Assembly: GCF_001298675.1 (NCBI RefSeq)
Contig: NZ_CYIG01000001.1
Coordinates: 1-64,000 of the forward strand
DNA: 64,000 nt
DNA from: Paenacidovorax caeni
GTDB taxonomy: Bacteria > Pseudomonadota > Gammaproteobacteria > Burkholderiales > Burkholderiaceae_C
Direction of reading: 5' to 3'
Shown here: positions 16,549 to 27,100 of the stretch, in pieces
How positions within the stretch are numbered: position 1 is the stretch's first letter
How the letters are laid out: every line of letters starts with the position of its first letter
Notes under the pieces: model-generated
Told to the model about the DNA's origin: nothing
Databases searched by the model: none
What the model saw: only the letters and a program-made list of their open reading frames with translations
Translations under genes and position numbers: made by a program

Positions 16549-17601
16549 ATGCCCGCCCTGCACATTGGCCATATTCCGTTGGCGAACCGCCTGTTCGTCG
16601 CCCCCATGGCGGGCGTCACGGATCGGCCGTTCCGCCAGTTGTGCAAGCAGCTCGGTGCGGGCTACGCGGTCAGCGAGATGGTCACCTCGCGCAAGGACTT
16701 GTGGGCCAGCCTCAAGACATCGCGCCGCGCCAACCACGAGGGCGAGAGCGGCCCGATCGCCGTGCAGATCGCCGGCACCGGCGCGGCCATGATGGCCGAG
16801 GCCGCGCTCTACAACGTGGACCGCGGCGCCGAGATCATCGACATCAACATGGGCTGCCCGGCCAAGAAGGTCTGCAACAAATGGGCCGGCTCGGCGCTGA
16901 TGCAGAACGAGGCCCTGGCGGTGCAGATTGCCGAGGCCGTGGTCGCCGCCTGCGCGCCGCGCGACGTGCCCGTCACGCTGAAGATGCGCACCGGCTGGTG
17001 CCAGCAGCACAAGAACGCCGTGCCACTGGCACGCCGCTTCGAGGCTGCGGGCATCCAGATGCTCACCGTGCATGGCCGCACGCGCGAGCAAGGCTACAAG
17101 GGCGAGGCCGAGTACGACACCATCGCCGCCGTCAAGGCCGCTGTGCGCGTGCCGGTGGTGGCCAACGGCGACATCACCAGCCCGGAAAAGGCCCGCGCGG
17201 TGCTGGCCGCCACCGGGGCCGATGCGCTGATGGTCGGCCGCGCCGCGCAGGGGCGGCCCTGGATCTTCCGCGAGATCGGCCACTACCTGGCCACCGGCGA
17301 GCACCTGGCGCCGCCGCTGGTGGCCGAGGTGCAGCGCCTGCTGCTCGACCACCTGCAGGACCACTACCAGCTCTACGGCGAGGCCACAGGCGTGCGCAGC
17401 GCGCGCAAGCACATTGCCTGGTACGTGCGCGCCCTGCCGGGCGGGGAGGCCCTGCGCCAACACATCAACACCATCGAAGACTGCAGCGCCCAATGGCAGG
17501 CCGTCCAGACCTACTTTGCGGCGCTGGGCCAGCGCATGGACCGGCTGCCGGCGACGGTGGCTGCAACGCTTCACGAAGAACAAGAGGGATTCTGCGCATG
17601 A
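16549..17601 (+). CDS. dusB: tRNA dihydrouridine synthase B
   Basis: DusB is an FMN enzyme that reduces specific uridines in the tRNA D-loop, using NADPH. The 350-residue protein starts MPALHIGHIPLANRLFVAPMAGVTDRPFR. It has MGCPAKKVCNKWAGSALM with the catalytic Cys (about residue 104), the MRTGW block, VHGRTREQGYKG and ANGDI...AL..TGADALMVGRAAQG typical of the TIM-barrel FMN site. ATG 16549 is chosen over a longer frame that overlaps the VanX-like gene. TACAAT at 16516-16521 may be its -10 box. The stop codon overlaps the fis start (ATGA), the classical dusB-fis operon. Confidence 0.96.
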   Translation: MPALHIGHIPLANRLFVAPMAGVTDRPFRQLCKQLGAGYAVSEMVTSRKDLWASLKTSRRANHEGESGPIAVQIAGTGAAMMAEAALYNVDRGAEIIDINMGCPAKKVCNKWAGSALMQNEALAVQIAEAVVAACAPRDVPVTLKMRTGWCQQHKNAVPLARRFEAAGIQMLTVHGRTREQGYKGEAEYDTIAAVKAAVRVPVVANGDITSPEKARAVLAATGADALMVGRAAQGRPWIFREIGHYLATGEHLAPPLVAEVQRLLLDHLQDHYQLYGEATGVRSARKHIAWYVRALPGGEALRQHINTIEDCSAQWQAVQTYFAALGQRMDRLPATVAATLHEEQEGFCA

Positions 17602-17837
17602 GCGCCAACCACAGCAACGTCGAAGAATGCGTGCGCGAGAGCTTGCTGCGCTACTTCCAGGACCTGGACGGCGAGACGCCCGATGGCATGTACGACATGC
17701 TGGTGCGCCTGGTCGAGAAACCGCTGCTTGAAGTGGTGATGCGCCAGGCCGACAACAACCAGTCCCGCGCGGCCGAATGGCTGGGCCTGAACCGCAACAC
17801 GCTGCGCAAGAAGCTGACGCTGCACAACCTGCTTTAA
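17598..17837 (+). CDS. fis: DNA-binding protein Fis
   Basis: Fis bends DNA and acts as a nucleoid-associated regulator of stable RNA operons, recombination and growth-phase genes. This 79-residue form is shorter at the N-terminus than the 98-residue enterobacterial protein, as usual in betaproteobacteria. The C-terminal helix-turn-helix is clear ([20 protein letters not shown]). ATG 17598 overlaps the dusB stop by four bases, so the two are translationally coupled. An AGCGCT repeat follows directly and may end the transcript. Confidence 0.96.
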   Translation: MSANHSNVEECVRESLLRYFQDLDGETPDGMYDMLVRLVEKPLLEVVMRQADNNQSRAAEWLGLNRNTLRKKLTLHNLL

Positions 17838-17890
17838 AGCTATATTTTTTATAGCTGCTAGCGCTTACCAGATAAGCGCTAGAGGCCGAT
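17835..17890. repeat. AGCGCT-family intergenic repeat, copy 3 (best-formed)
   Basis: A 10-bp perfect stem CTAGCGCTTA / TAAGCGCTAG (17858-17867, 17873-17882) with loop CCAGA, preceded by an AGCTATATTTTTTATAGCT mini-hairpin. It lies between fis and purH and could act as a terminator in either direction. Confidence 0.85.
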
Positions 17891-17919
17891 TTTATTTGAA
17901 ACCAGAAGCCACCACCGCC

Positions 17920-19518
17920 ATGAATGCACTGATCTCCGTCTCTGACAAAACCGGCATCGTCGAGTTCGCTCGCGCGCTGCACGCCCTGGGTATCCGCTTG
18001 CTGTCCACGGGCGGCACCGCCCAGCTGCTGGCCAAGGAGGGCTTGCCCGTCACGGAGGTGGCCGAGGTCACGCAGTTCCCCGAAATGCTCGATGGCCGCG
18101 TGAAAACGCTGCACCCCAAAGTGCATGGCGGCCTGCTGGCGCGCCGTGATGTGCCCGCACACATGGCCGCGCTGGCCGAGCACGGCATCGACACCATCGA
18201 CCTGCTGGTGGTGAACCTCTACCCGTTCGAGGCCACCGTCGCCAAGGCCGGCTGCACGCTGGCCGACGCCATCGAGAACATCGACATCGGCGGCCCCGCC
18301 ATGGTGCGCAGCGCCGCCAAGAACTGGAAGGACGTGGGCGTGATCACCTCGGCCGACCAGTACGAAGGCGTGCTGGGCGAGCTCAAGGCGAACGGCAAGC
18401 TCTCCGACAAGCTGCGCTTTGCGCTGTCGGTGGCGGCGTTCAACCGCATTGCGCAGTACGACGGCGCCATCAGCGACTACCTGTCGTCCATCCAGTTCGA
18501 GGCCGAGAAGCTGTCCGAAACCTACGTGCCCACGCGCAACCTGTTTCCCGAGCAAAGCAACGGCATCTTCACCAAGATCCAGGATCTGCGCTACGGCGAG
18601 AACAGCCACCAGCAGGCCGCCCTGTACCGCGACCTCTACCCGGCGCCCGGCTCCATCGTCACTGGCGTGCAGCTGCAGGGTAAGGAACTGAGCTACAACA
18701 ACATCGCCGACGCCGATGCGGCCTGGGAATGCGTCAAGAGCTTCAAGCTGCCGGCCTGCGTGATCGTCAAACACGCCAACCCCTGTGGTGTGGCTGTGGG
18801 CACGAATGCGCTGGAGGCCTACAGCAAGGCGTTCCAGACCGACCCGACCAGCGCCTTCGGCGGCATCATCGCGCTGAACCGCGCGGTGGACGGCCCGGCG
18901 GCCCAGCAGATCGCCAAACAGTTCGTCGAGGTGCTGATGGCGCCCGACTTCACGCCCGAGGCACTGGAGGTGTTCAAGGCCAAGGCCAACGTACGCCTCA
19001 TGAAGATTGCCCTGCCGCCCGGCGGTGACACGCCCTGGCAGCAAGGCCGCAACGCCATGGACGCCAAGCGTGTCGGCTCGGGCCTGCTGCTGCAGACGGC
19101 GGACAACTACGAGCTGCAGCTGCCCGACGTGAAGGTGGTCACCGTCAAGCAGCCCACCCAGGAAGAGATGCAGGACCTGATGTTCGCCTGGAAGGTGGCC
19201 AAGTACGTCAAGAGCAACGCCATCGTGTTCTGCAAGGGCGGCATGACCATGGGCGTGGGCGCGGGCCAGATGAGCCGCCTCGACTCCGCGCGCATCGCCA
19301 GCATCAAGGCCCAGGCCGCGGGCCTGAGCCTGCAGAACACCGTGGTGGCGAGCGACGCCTTCTTCCCGTTCCGCGACGGGCTGGACGTGGTGGTGGACGC
19401 AGGCGCCACCTGCGTGGCCCAGCCTGGCGGCTCCATGCGCGACCAGGAAGTCATCGACGCCGCCAACGAGCGTGGCGTGGCCATGGTGTTCACAGGCGTG
19501 CGCCACTTCCGCCACTGA
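17920..19518 (+). CDS. purH: Bifunctional AICAR transformylase / IMP cyclohydrolase
   Basis: PurH performs the last two steps of purine synthesis: formylation of AICAR by 10-formyl-THF, then ring closure to IMP. The 532-residue protein has the N-terminal MGS-like cyclohydrolase domain ([44 protein letters not shown]). The transformylase domain follows, with [13 protein letters not shown], the [11 protein letters not shown] motif and [14 protein letters not shown] near 450. The domain is complete and length normal. ATG 17920 is chosen over the TTG eight codons upstream (17896). Confidence 0.96.
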   Translation: MNALISVSDKTGIVEFARALHALGIRLLSTGGTAQLLAKEGLPVTEVAEVTQFPEMLDGRVKTLHPKVHGGLLARRDVPAHMAALAEHGIDTIDLLVVNLYPFEATVAKAGCTLADAIENIDIGGPAMVRSAAKNWKDVGVITSADQYEGVLGELKANGKLSDKLRFALSVAAFNRIAQYDGAISDYLSSIQFEAEKLSETYVPTRNLFPEQSNGIFTKIQDLRYGENSHQQAALYRDLYPAPGSIVTGVQLQGKELSYNNIADADAAWECVKSFKLPACVIVKHANPCGVAVGTNALEAYSKAFQTDPTSAFGGIIALNRAVDGPAAQQIAKQFVEVLMAPDFTPEALEVFKAKANVRLMKIALPPGGDTPWQQGRNAMDAKRVGSGLLLQTADNYELQLPDVKVVTVKQPTQEEMQDLMFAWKVAKYVKSNAIVFCKGGMTMGVGAGQMSRLDSARIASIKAQAAGLSLQNTVVASDAFFPFRDGLDVVVDAGATCVAQPGGSMRDQEVIDAANERGVAMVFTGVRHFRH

Positions 19519-19679
19519 CCCACGCGCAACCGGCGCAGCCATGGCGGCGGCTGCCGGCTCCGTCAAAAGCGCACCGCGGACACCTTCATGCAAGGGCCGC
19601 GCCTGCGCCGTATGCGGGGAAACTCGTGCCTACGGTTCGTGGAGCGGGCTATAGTCTGAAGTCTATGGTTCTACCCTCC

Positions 19680-20573
19680 ATGCCCCGCTTCCACCATGTT
19701 GCCCTGATTGGGAAATACCAGACCACCGTATCTGGCACCACAGCCAGCAGCTCGCGCGAGGTGATGGAGGAAATCGCCCATTTCCTGGAACGCCAGGGCT
19801 GCGAGGTTTCGTTGGAAGCGGAGACCGCCGCCAACACCGGCATGACCCACTACAACGTGCTGGATGCAGACGCGATTGGCGCCCGCTGCGATCTGGGCCT
19901 GGTCGTCGGCGGAGACGGCACCATGCTGGGCATCGGCCGCCGCCTGGCACGGCATGGCACACCGCTGATCGGGATCAACCAGGGCCGCCTGGGCTTCGTC
20001 ACCGACATCCCGCTGGGCGACTACCAGGCCACCCTCACCCCCATGCTGCAGGGCCAGTACGAGGAAGATTCGCGCCCGCTGATGCAAGCGCGCGTGATGC
20101 GCGACGGCGAGTGCGTGTTCGAGGCCCTGGCCATGAACGACGTAGTGGTGGCCCGTGGCGCAACGGCCTCCATGGTGGAGCTGCGCGTCGAGGTCGATGG
20201 CCATTTCGTCGCCAACCAGCGCGCCGACGGCCTGATCGTGGCCTCGCCGACCGGCTCGACGGCCTACTCCCTCTCGGCAGGCGGGCCCATGCTGCACCCC
20301 TCCGTGGGCGGCTGGGTGCTGGTGCCAATCGCGCCGCACACGCTGTCGAACCGCCCCATCGTGCTGCCCGACAGCACGGAGATCGCCATCGAGCTGGTGG
20401 GGGGCCGCGACATCAGCGCCAACTTCGACATGCAGTCGCTGACCTCGCTGCTGCACGGCGACCGCATCCTCGTGCGGCGCTCGGCGCACTGCGTGCGCTT
20501 CCTCCATCCGCGGGGATGGAATTACTTCGCAACCCTGCGCAAGAAGCTGCGCTGGAACGAAGGGGGATCCTGA
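19680..20573 (+). CDS. nadK: NAD kinase
   Basis: NadK phosphorylates NAD to NADP. The 297-residue protein has the diagnostic GGDGTML motif (about residue 79), the [11 protein letters not shown] block, [10 protein letters not shown] with the conserved NE/D site, and [15 protein letters not shown] in the C-terminal domain. ATG 19680 is preferred because conserved sequence ([11 protein letters not shown]) begins just after it; the in-frame ATG at 19626 adds a tail unlike the family. A TATAGT at 19650-19655 could be the -10 box. recN follows after only 2 bp, an order conserved in many proteobacteria. Confidence 0.95.
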   Translation: MPRFHHVALIGKYQTTVSGTTASSSREVMEEIAHFLERQGCEVSLEAETAANTGMTHYNVLDADAIGARCDLGLVVGGDGTMLGIGRRLARHGTPLIGINQGRLGFVTDIPLGDYQATLTPMLQGQYEEDSRPLMQARVMRDGECVFEALAMNDVVVARGATASMVELRVEVDGHFVANQRADGLIVASPTGSTAYSLSAGGPMLHPSVGGWVLVPIAPHTLSNRPIVLPDSTEIAIELVGGRDISANFDMQSLTSLLHGDRILVRRSAHCVRFLHPRGWNYFATLRKKLRWNEGGS

Positions 20574-20575
20574 CC

Positions 20576-22240
20576 ATGGCCCTGCGGCGGATTGCGTTGC
20601 GCGACTTCGTGATCGTGCAGGCGCTGGACATCGACCTGCACCTAGGTTTCACGGTGCTGACCGGCGAAACGGGCGCGGGCAAGTCGATCTTGATCGACGC
20701 GCTGCAACTGGCTCTGGGGGCCCGTGCCGATACGGGCGTAGTGCGCGAGGGCGCGCGCCAGGCCGACATCTGCGCTGAATTCGACACCCCCGGCCACCTG
20801 ACGGCATGGCTCGAAGAAGGCGGCTACGAACAGGGCGACACACTCCTGCTGCGCCGCGTGATCGACACCCAGGGCAAGAGCCGCGCGTGGATCAATGGCA
20901 GCCCGGCCACCGCCACGCAGTTGCGCGCCCTGGGCGAACACCTGCTCGACATCCATGGGCAGCACGCCTGGCAAAGCCTGACACGCCCTGAATCCGTGCG
21001 CGCGCTGCTGGACGCCTACGCGGGTGCCGGCACCCAGAAGATTCGCCAATGCTGGTCTGCCTGGCGCACGGCGCAGCAGGCCCTGGCGCAGGCACGCGCC
21101 CAACAAGGCACGCTGCAGCGCGAACGCGAGCGCCTGCAGTGGCAGATCGGCGAAGTCGAGAAACTGGCCCCAGGCCTCCATGAATGGGAGGAGCTCAACA
21201 CCCGGCACACGCGACTGTCGCACGCGCGCGCGCTGGCCGACGCCGCGCAGGAGACCCTGACCGTGCTGGAGAACGACCACATCGGCGTGCTCGGCAACCT
21301 GGGCCGGGCACACCACCTGATGGCGCAGCATGCGCACATCGATCCGCAATTCCAGGGCATCGCCGAAACGCTCGCCTCCAGCCTGGCCCAGGTCGAGGAC
21401 GCGCGCCATTCCCTGCACGGCTACACGCGCCGCACCGAACTGGACCCGCGGCAGCTGGAAGAATTGGACACCCGACTCGCCCAGTGGCTGGGGCTGGCGC
21501 GACGCTATAAGCGGCCCCCACAGGAGCTGCCCCTGCTGCTGCAGGGCTGGAAGCAGGAGCTGCAGCAACTGGACACGGCGGCCGACCTGGAGCAGCTCGA
21601 AGCGGCGGAGCAAGCCCACGCGCAGGCCTACGACGCCGAAGCCCGGCGCCTCTCCCAATGCCGCGCCAAGGCCGCGCCCTTGCTCTCGCGCGCCATCACG
21701 CAGGCCATGCAGGGCCTGGGCATGGCTGGCGGCGTCTTCGCAGTGCAGGTGGAGCGCGCGGCGGAGCCCGCGCCCCACGGCCATGACCAGGTGGGCTTCC
21801 TCGTTGCCGGGCACCCCGGCATGACGCCCCGCCCCATCGGCAAGGTCGCCTCGGGCGGTGAACTGTCGCGTATTTCGCTGGCAATTGCTGTCACCACCAG
21901 CCAGTTGGGCGAAGCGCCGACGTTGATCTTCGACGAAGTGGACTCCGGCGTGGGCGGGGCCGTGGCCGAAACCGTGGGCCGGCTCATGCAGCAGCTCGGC
22001 AAGGACCGGCAGGTGTTGGCGGTAACGCATTTGCCGCAGGTGGCTGCCTGTGCGGACCACCACCTGGTCGTCGCCAAACAGCGCAGCGCGGCAGGCAGCG
22101 CCAGTACCGTCACCCCGGTGGAACAGGAAAACCGTATCCGCGAGGTGGCGCGCATGCTGGGCGGCGAGCGGCTGTCGGACACCACCCTGGCACATGCGCG
22201 CGAAATGCTCCTGTCTTCCAACACCAACCCGTCGAGGTGA
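20576..22240 (+). CDS. recN: DNA repair protein RecN
   Basis: RecN is an SMC-like ATPase that gathers broken DNA ends early in double-strand break repair. The 554-residue protein has Walker A GETGAGKS (residues 30-37), a long coiled-coil centre rich in Gln, Arg and Leu, a signature block [15 protein letters not shown] and Walker [13 protein letters not shown], then [14 protein letters not shown]. The start at 20576 lies 2 bp after the nadK stop, and the stop region overlaps the extended frame of rapZ. No LexA box was identified upstream; transcription is probably from the nadK promoter. Confidence 0.96.
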   Translation: MALRRIALRDFVIVQALDIDLHLGFTVLTGETGAGKSILIDALQLALGARADTGVVREGARQADICAEFDTPGHLTAWLEEGGYEQGDTLLLRRVIDTQGKSRAWINGSPATATQLRALGEHLLDIHGQHAWQSLTRPESVRALLDAYAGAGTQKIRQCWSAWRTAQQALAQARAQQGTLQRERERLQWQIGEVEKLAPGLHEWEELNTRHTRLSHARALADAAQETLTVLENDHIGVLGNLGRAHHLMAQHAHIDPQFQGIAETLASSLAQVEDARHSLHGYTRRTELDPRQLEELDTRLAQWLGLARRYKRPPQELPLLLQGWKQELQQLDTAADLEQLEAAEQAHAQAYDAEARRLSQCRAKAAPLLSRAITQAMQGLGMAGGVFAVQVERAAEPAPHGHDQVGFLVAGHPGMTPRPIGKVASGGELSRISLAIAVTTSQLGEAPTLIFDEVDSGVGGAVAETVGRLMQQLGKDRQVLAVTHLPQVAACADHHLVVAKQRSAAGSASTVTPVEQENRIREVARMLGGERLSDTTLAHAREMLLSSNTNPSR

Positions 22241-22245
22241 TTGCC

Positions 22246-23103
22246 ATGGCGCTTGAAATCGTCCTTCTCACCGGCATGTCGGGCTCGGGCAAATCGGTGG
22301 CGCTGCACGCCCTTGAAGATGCCGGCTACTACTGCGTGGACAACCTGCCGCCGGAGCTGCTCTCGCCCTTCGTCGCACTTGAACACCAGCACCATGGCAA
22401 CCGCGTTGCCATCGCCATCGACGCGCGCAGCGCCACGGGCCTGCCGCAGCTGCCGCAGCAGATTGCCCAATTGCGCAGCCAGGGCGTGGTCATCACGCCC
22501 CTGTTTCTCGATGCCTCCACCGGCACCCTGGTGCGGCGCTTTTCGGAAACCCGGCGGCGCCACCCCCTGACGCGGGACCACGCGCAGTCGGAACGCAAGG
22601 CCCTGGTGCAGACCATCGAACTCGAGCGTGAACTGCTGGCCGGCCTGCGCGAGCAAGCGCACGTCATCGACACCAGCACGCTGCGCGCCTCGCAGCTTCA
22701 GAGCACCATCAAGCACCTGGTGGCAACGCAGGCCGGGCAGCTCACCCTGGTGTTCCAGTCCTTCGCGTTCAAGCGCGGGACTCCCATGGATGCAGACTAT
22801 GTGTTCGACGTGCGGATGCTGCCGAACCCGCACTACGAAGCAGCCTTGCGCGCGCTGACAGGGCGGGACGCGCCCGTGGCCGACTTCCTGCGGCAGCAGC
22901 CCGAGGTGTTGCGCATGCAGGAAGACATTGCGCTGTTCCTTGACCGCTGGCTCGACGCGCTGGCGCAGAACCACCGCAGCTACGTCACGGTGGCCATCGG
23001 CTGCACGGGCGGCCAGCACCGCTCGGTGTACTTGGTCGAACAGCTGGCGCAGCGCTTCGGGCCGCAATGGACGACACTGCGCAGGCACCGCGAACTGGAC
23101 TGA
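22246..23103 (+). CDS. rapZ: RNase adapter protein RapZ
   Basis: RapZ binds nucleotides and, in enterobacteria, delivers the small RNA GlmZ to RNase E, linking cell-wall precursor supply to RNA decay. The 285-residue protein has Walker [10 protein letters not shown] (residues 9-17), [13 protein letters not shown], and the conserved C-terminal [16 protein letters not shown] and [17 protein letters not shown] blocks. ATG 22246 is preferred; GTG 22237 in the same frame overlaps recN. In betaproteobacteria rapZ usually sits by hprK/ptsN; here it follows recN instead. The function is assumed from E. coli. Confidence 0.93.
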   Translation: MALEIVLLTGMSGSGKSVALHALEDAGYYCVDNLPPELLSPFVALEHQHHGNRVAIAIDARSATGLPQLPQQIAQLRSQGVVITPLFLDASTGTLVRRFSETRRRHPLTRDHAQSERKALVQTIELERELLAGLREQAHVIDTSTLRASQLQSTIKHLVATQAGQLTLVFQSFAFKRGTPMDADYVFDVRMLPNPHYEAALRALTGRDAPVADFLRQQPEVLRMQEDIALFLDRWLDALAQNHRSYVTVAIGCTGGQHRSVYLVEQLAQRFGPQWTTLRRHRELD

Positions 23104-23121
23104 GTCGAATAGGAAGCAAAT

Positions 23122-23165
23122 GAGGCTCCAGCGCTTATTCAGCGAGCGCTAGCAGCTATCAAAAA
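23122..23165. repeat. AGCGCT-family intergenic repeat, copy 4
   Basis: GGCTCCAGCGCTTATTCAGCGAGCGCTAGCAGCTAT: short stem AGCGCT/AGCGCT with extended similarity to the other copies, between convergent rapZ and mutY, followed by a run of six As. Confidence 0.8.
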
Positions 23166-23178
23166 AGAAGCTAAAACC

Positions 23179-24210
23179 TCACAACCCTTCGAGCAGCTTG
23201 CGCACCGGTGCGGGCAAGCCCAGCGCCGGCCAGTCTGAAGGACCGTACCACCTGCCTTGCGCAGGCAGCATGTCCGCGTCACCGGGCACCAGCACGGGGT
23301 GCAGGTGCAGGTCCATGTGCGTCAACACGTGCTGAAATGCGGGCAGATGGCGCACCCCCGATACACCCTCGGCCCACGCCAGCGCTGCGGCGCTGTCGAA
23401 CACCGGCGGGCAGTACAGGCCCGCCCAAATGCCGTTCATGGGGCGGCGCTCCAGCCAGACGGCGCCTGCGGCGTTGCGGCGCAGCAGCAGCCACCACGAC
23501 TGCGCACTGCGCCGCAGCTTGCGCGTGCGTACGGGATACTTCTCCGGGTCACCAGCGCGCCGCGCCGCGCACACCTCGCCCAAGGGGCAAAGATCGCAGC
23601 GCGGCTTGCGCGGCAGGCACCAGCCCGCGCCCAGGTCCATCAGCCCCTGCGTGTAGCGCGGCATGGCGTCGTCCAGATCGTCCACCGGCAGCAGATCGTG
23701 CGCATGCGCCCACAGCTGGCGCTCGTTGCGTACCGCCGCGAGGTCTTCGCCAAAAGCCAGCACGCGCGTGAGTACCCGGCGCACGTTGGCATCCAGGATC
23801 GGCACACGCTGCGAGAAACAGAACGCCGCGATGGCACCCGCCGTCGAACGCCCGATGCCCGGCAGCGTCGCCAGCACCTCGGCCGTCGCCGGAAACACCC
23901 CGCCATGCACCGCCACGACCTGCTGCGCACAGCGGTGCAGGTTGCGCGCGCGGCTGTAGTAGCCCAGCCCGCTCCACAGTGCCAGAACGTCGTCCAGGGG
24001 CGCGGCAGCCAGGGCCGCCACATCGGGAAAGCGCTGCAGGAAGCGCGGGTAGTAATCCAGCACCGTGCTCACCTGCGTCTGCTGCAGCATGATCTCGGAC
24101 AACCACACCCGGTAGGGATCGCGCGTTTGCTGCCAGGGCAGGTGGTGGCGCCCATGGGCCGCCTGCCACCGCACCACGCGCGTGGCGATGTCCATGGCGG
24201 CGCCCGCCAT
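23179..24210 (-). CDS. mutY: Adenine DNA glycosylase
   Basis: MutY removes adenine mispaired with 8-oxoguanine. The 343-residue protein has the helix-hairpin-helix and GPD loop (LPGIGRSTAGAIAAFCF, then PILDANVRRVLTR with the catalytic Asp). The 4Fe-4S ligands form a C-x6-C-x2-C-x5-C array in CLPRKPRCDLCPLGEVC, and a C-terminal NUDIX-like domain (about 230-340) recognises 8-oxoG. The start ATG 24210 overlaps the stop of the dynamin-like gene; ATG 24195 is also plausible. The gene order mutM, dynamin-like, mutY on one strand places both 8-oxoG glycosylases close together. Confidence 0.95.
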   Translation of the reverse strand: MAGAAMDIATRVVRWQAAHGRHHLPWQQTRDPYRVWLSEIMLQQTQVSTVLDYYPRFLQRFPDVAALAAAPLDDVLALWSGLGYYSRARNLHRCAQQVVAVHGGVFPATAEVLATLPGIGRSTAGAIAAFCFSQRVPILDANVRRVLTRVLAFGEDLAAVRNERQLWAHAHDLLPVDDLDDAMPRYTQGLMDLGAGWCLPRKPRCDLCPLGEVCAARRAGDPEKYPVRTRKLRRSAQSWWLLLRRNAAGAVWLERRPMNGIWAGLYCPPVFDSAAALAWAEGVSGVRHLPAFQHVLTHMDLHLHPVLVPGDADMLPAQGRWYGPSDWPALGLPAPVRKLLEGL

Positions 24211-26156
24211 CAGACGGCAGGCTCTTGCGCGCTCACCGCAGGCACCGCCAACAGGCGCTGGGTGAATTCCGCCAGACGCTGCTCTAGCAGGAGCAATTCT
24301 TCTTCGGACGCTTCGATCTCACCCAGGCGCTCGTCCAGGCCGCTGGCGGCATGCTGGATACGGTCCACGGCCTCAATGCGCCGCGCGAAGCTGCGCTTGC
24401 GCTCGCGCAGTTGGGCGTCCAGCTGCGCCGTAGCCGACTTGCTCCACAGCTCCAAGTCGTTGGCAACGGACTCGAACACCGTGCGCAGGCGCATGGACAG
24501 GGCACGCACCAGGCGCTGGGAGAACTCTGGCTGCGCCAGCTTCAGCGCGTTGCTCATGCCCAGGTACTGCAAATGGCCCTGTTCGATCTTGGCGATGTCC
24601 TTCAAGAAACCGTCCAGCGCTGGCACGTCTGCCACCTGCAAGGAAAAGCCGAACTCGGCATTGAGCTGGCGGAACGTGCCATCAAGCATGGCATGAATCT
24701 CCGCGCCCGACGCCTGCGCCGTGTCGATGATCGCGCGCAGGCGTGCGAAGGTTTCCTCGTACACCTTGCGCACGCCCAGCTTGATGCCGCGCTGCTGCAG
24801 CGCCTGCGCCAGATCGGCCAACTCGGCCTTCAACGCGCGGGCACCCAGTTGGTGAAACAGGTCGCGCAGCAGCTTGAGGTGCACCGCGCGCACCGCCTGA
24901 ATCTTGGCCGCGCTGGCGTCGAATTCATGCTGTTCCTGCTCGATGCGGCCACGCATAGCCTCGATCACCGAGGCGTTCTTGCCGCGCAGGCTGCGCAGCT
25001 CCAGCATCTGCTCGTCCAGGTCGCGCCGGCGCACGTTGATCACGCGCTCCGTCTCCGCACGCAGCCCGGCCACCCCAGTGGCCACGGCTGAACGCAGGAT
25101 CGCCTGCCGCTGGCCCATGATGCCCTGGGCCAGCGCCTCTTCCAGCACGGGCAATCCGCTGGATTCGAGCAGCAGATCGTTGCAGGTCACCTTGGCCACC
25201 AGGCCCTTTTGCGCCGAAATGGGCACCACCCGCTCGCGCGGCATGGCCAACATTTCCGCCACCGTGGCGCACTGGCGCTCAAGCTGGACCTGCACCTGCT
25301 CGGCAGAGTTCAGCGCGTCCCACAGGGTATCGATCTTGTTGAGCACAACCCAGCGGCCTTCGGCCTGCCCTTCCGGCGCGGCCAGGTGCTCGCGCCATAT
25401 CGACAGGTCGGAACGGGTCACGCCGGTGTCGGCCGCCAGGATGAACACCACGGCATGCGCCTGCGGAATCAGGCTCACCGTCAGTTCCGGCTCGGCCCCG
25501 ACCGCGTTGAGCCCCGGCGTATCGAGGATAACCAGCCCCTGCTTGAGCAAGGGGTGGGGCATGTTGATCAGCGCATGGCGCCACATCGGCACCTCGACCA
25601 TGCCCTGCGCATCGGCCATGGGGTTTTCCTCTGGCAGCTCGTCGTGCCAGAACCCGAGGGCGCGGGCCTCCTCCTGGCTCACCCGGCGTACTTCAGAGAC
25701 CTTCTCAAGCGCCTTGCTCACCTGGTCGGCGTCGTTCACGTCGAGCGCCAGTTGCACCCAGTGCTCGGGGCGCAGACGCCATTCCGCCAAACCCTGCGGC
25801 TGCAGGCGCGTTTCGATCGGCAGCAGGCGCAGGCAGGGGGCGATCTCGGGGTCGTAGCCCAGCTCCGTCGGGCACATGGTGGTGCGCCCTGCACTGGCCG
25901 GCATGATGCGCCTGCCGTAGTCGGCGAAGAAGATGGCGTTGATCAATTCGGACTTGCCGCGCGAGAACTCCGCAACGAAGGCCACCATCACCTTGTCGCT
26001 GCGCACCTGGGCTTCCAGGCGCTGCAGCCGCTCCTCCACGGCGGCATCCATCAGGCCGTTGGCATGCATCCATTCAGACAGCTGCTTGAGCTGCTGCGCA
26101 AATGCACGCCGCCACGCGCCGTGCTGATCGAATTGCTCGTTGAATGAGGGTCCCAC
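24210..26156 (-). CDS. Dynamin-like GTPase
   Basis: A large predicted GTPase of about 648 residues in the bacterial dynamin-like group, proteins that remodel or bind membranes. The GTPase domain has P-loop AEFSRGKSELINAIF (GKS at residues 67-69; the first Gly is replaced by Ala), a switch region Thr in GRTTMCPTEL, G3 DTPGLNAVG and G4 LNKIDTLWD. A long helical stalk with several coiled-coil stretches fills residues 370-640. GTG 26156 is chosen because AGGA lies about 7 nt upstream; the longer frame to 26261 enters the mutM side. It overlaps mutY (stop/start TGATG type), so the two are translationally coupled. Confidence 0.85.
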   Translation of the reverse strand: MGPSFNEQFDQHGAWRRAFAQQLKQLSEWMHANGLMDAAVEERLQRLEAQVRSDKVMVAFVAEFSRGKSELINAIFFADYGRRIMPASAGRTTMCPTELGYDPEIAPCLRLLPIETRLQPQGLAEWRLRPEHWVQLALDVNDADQVSKALEKVSEVRRVSQEEARALGFWHDELPEENPMADAQGMVEVPMWRHALINMPHPLLKQGLVILDTPGLNAVGAEPELTVSLIPQAHAVVFILAADTGVTRSDLSIWREHLAAPEGQAEGRWVVLNKIDTLWDALNSAEQVQVQLERQCATVAEMLAMPRERVVPISAQKGLVAKVTCNDLLLESSGLPVLEEALAQGIMGQRQAILRSAVATGVAGLRAETERVINVRRRDLDEQMLELRSLRGKNASVIEAMRGRIEQEQHEFDASAAKIQAVRAVHLKLLRDLFHQLGARALKAELADLAQALQQRGIKLGVRKVYEETFARLRAIIDTAQASGAEIHAMLDGTFRQLNAEFGFSLQVADVPALDGFLKDIAKIEQGHLQYLGMSNALKLAQPEFSQRLVRALSMRLRTVFESVANDLELWSKSATAQLDAQLRERKRSFARRIEAVDRIQHAASGLDERLGEIEASEEELLLLEQRLAEFTQRLLAVPAVSAQEPAV

Positions 26157-26236
26157 TGTATTCCTGGAGTTAGACGTCCAGGCCAAGGCTGGAGCCACCA
26201 AAATATAGCATCGCCCATAGGCTGCTGGCGAGGCGA

Positions 26237-27052
26237 CTATGGACGTTGGCAGCGAGGACAAAAAAAGCTACTGCGCTGCCCCTGCTTCAGGCATTGGATG
26301 GTGCTGCCGCAAGCCAGGCACGGCGCTCCGGCCCGCCCGTACACCCGCGCTGCCAGCTGAAAATGCCCCGGATTGCCAGCAGCGCTCGAAAAATTCCGCA
26401 GCGTCGAGCCGCCCCGCTCCACCGCCAATGCCAGCACATCACTGATCGCCTGGTGGAGCCGACGCATACGCACATCGCCAATCGCTGCCGCAGCCACCGT
26501 CGGCCGTATGCCCGCGAGGAACAGCACCTCCGACGCATAGATGTTGCCCACGCCGACAACCACCTTGCCGCCCAGCAGCACCTGCTTGATGGGCGCGCGG
26601 CTGGCGCGCAGCCCGGCGCGCAGGGCCTCGAAAGTGAATGCGTCGGACAGCGGCTCCAACCCCAGACCACCGAGCAGCTTTTGCGCCACGGCAGCGTCCT
26701 GCGACTCGGCAAACACCACGGCGCCAAAGCGGCGCGGGTCATTCAAGCGCAGGACACCCTGGCTGGTGACCAGATCGAAATGGTCATGCATGCCCGCGGG
26801 CGGCAGACTGGGCGCGAACCGCAGGCTTCCCGACATGCCCAGGTGCACCAGCAGCAGCCCCGCACTCAGGTCGACCAGCAAGTACTTGCCACGGCGGCGC
26901 ACGCCCTGCACTCGCTGCCCCACGAGACGCGCTGGACTGCAACCCAAAGGCCAGCGCAGCGGCTTTCCCGGCACGGCCGCGAGGATTTGCGCACCGGTGA
27001 TTTCCGAGGCGAAACTGCGGCGCGTCACTTCGACTTCAGGCAACTCGGGCAT
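26237..27052 (-). CDS. mutM: Formamidopyrimidine-DNA glycosylase
   Basis: MutM (Fpg) excises 8-oxoguanine and formamidopyrimidines and cleaves the abasic site. The 271-residue protein begins [12 protein letters not shown], with the catalytic Pro2 and Glu3. It has the [11 protein letters not shown] block with its DNA-contact Lys region, the [16 protein letters not shown] helix-two-turn-helix and a C-terminal zinc finger C-x2-C...C-x2-C (PCLACGS...FFCPRCQR). Length is normal. It reads towards the dynamin-like gene 80 bp away and is divergent from the TPR gene, sharing a 48-bp intergenic region. Confidence 0.96.
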   Translation of the reverse strand: MPELPEVEVTRRSFASEITGAQILAAVPGKPLRWPLGCSPARLVGQRVQGVRRRGKYLLVDLSAGLLLVHLGMSGSLRFAPSLPPAGMHDHFDLVTSQGVLRLNDPRRFGAVVFAESQDAAVAQKLLGGLGLEPLSDAFTFEALRAGLRASRAPIKQVLLGGKVVVGVGNIYASEVLFLAGIRPTVAAAAIGDVRMRRLHQAISDVLALAVERGGSTLRNFSSAAGNPGHFQLAARVYGRAGAPCLACGSTIQCLKQGQRSSFFCPRCQRP

Positions 27053-27100
27053 GGCGATGGCTTAGGGAAAATGCGACGGGGCTTGGATTATTATGGGTTG

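Noticed and set aside
16393-19593. Open frame of 1066 codons on the minus strand across dusB, fis and purH
   Set aside because: It is the shadow of three firmly identified plus-strand genes in GC-rich DNA; its translation is rich in His, Arg, Gly and Val without any family signature.
20642-23088. Two long minus-strand frames opposite recN and rapZ
   Set aside because: Antisense shadows of GC-rich genes: low-complexity, no motif and no start signal; the plus-strand genes are certain.
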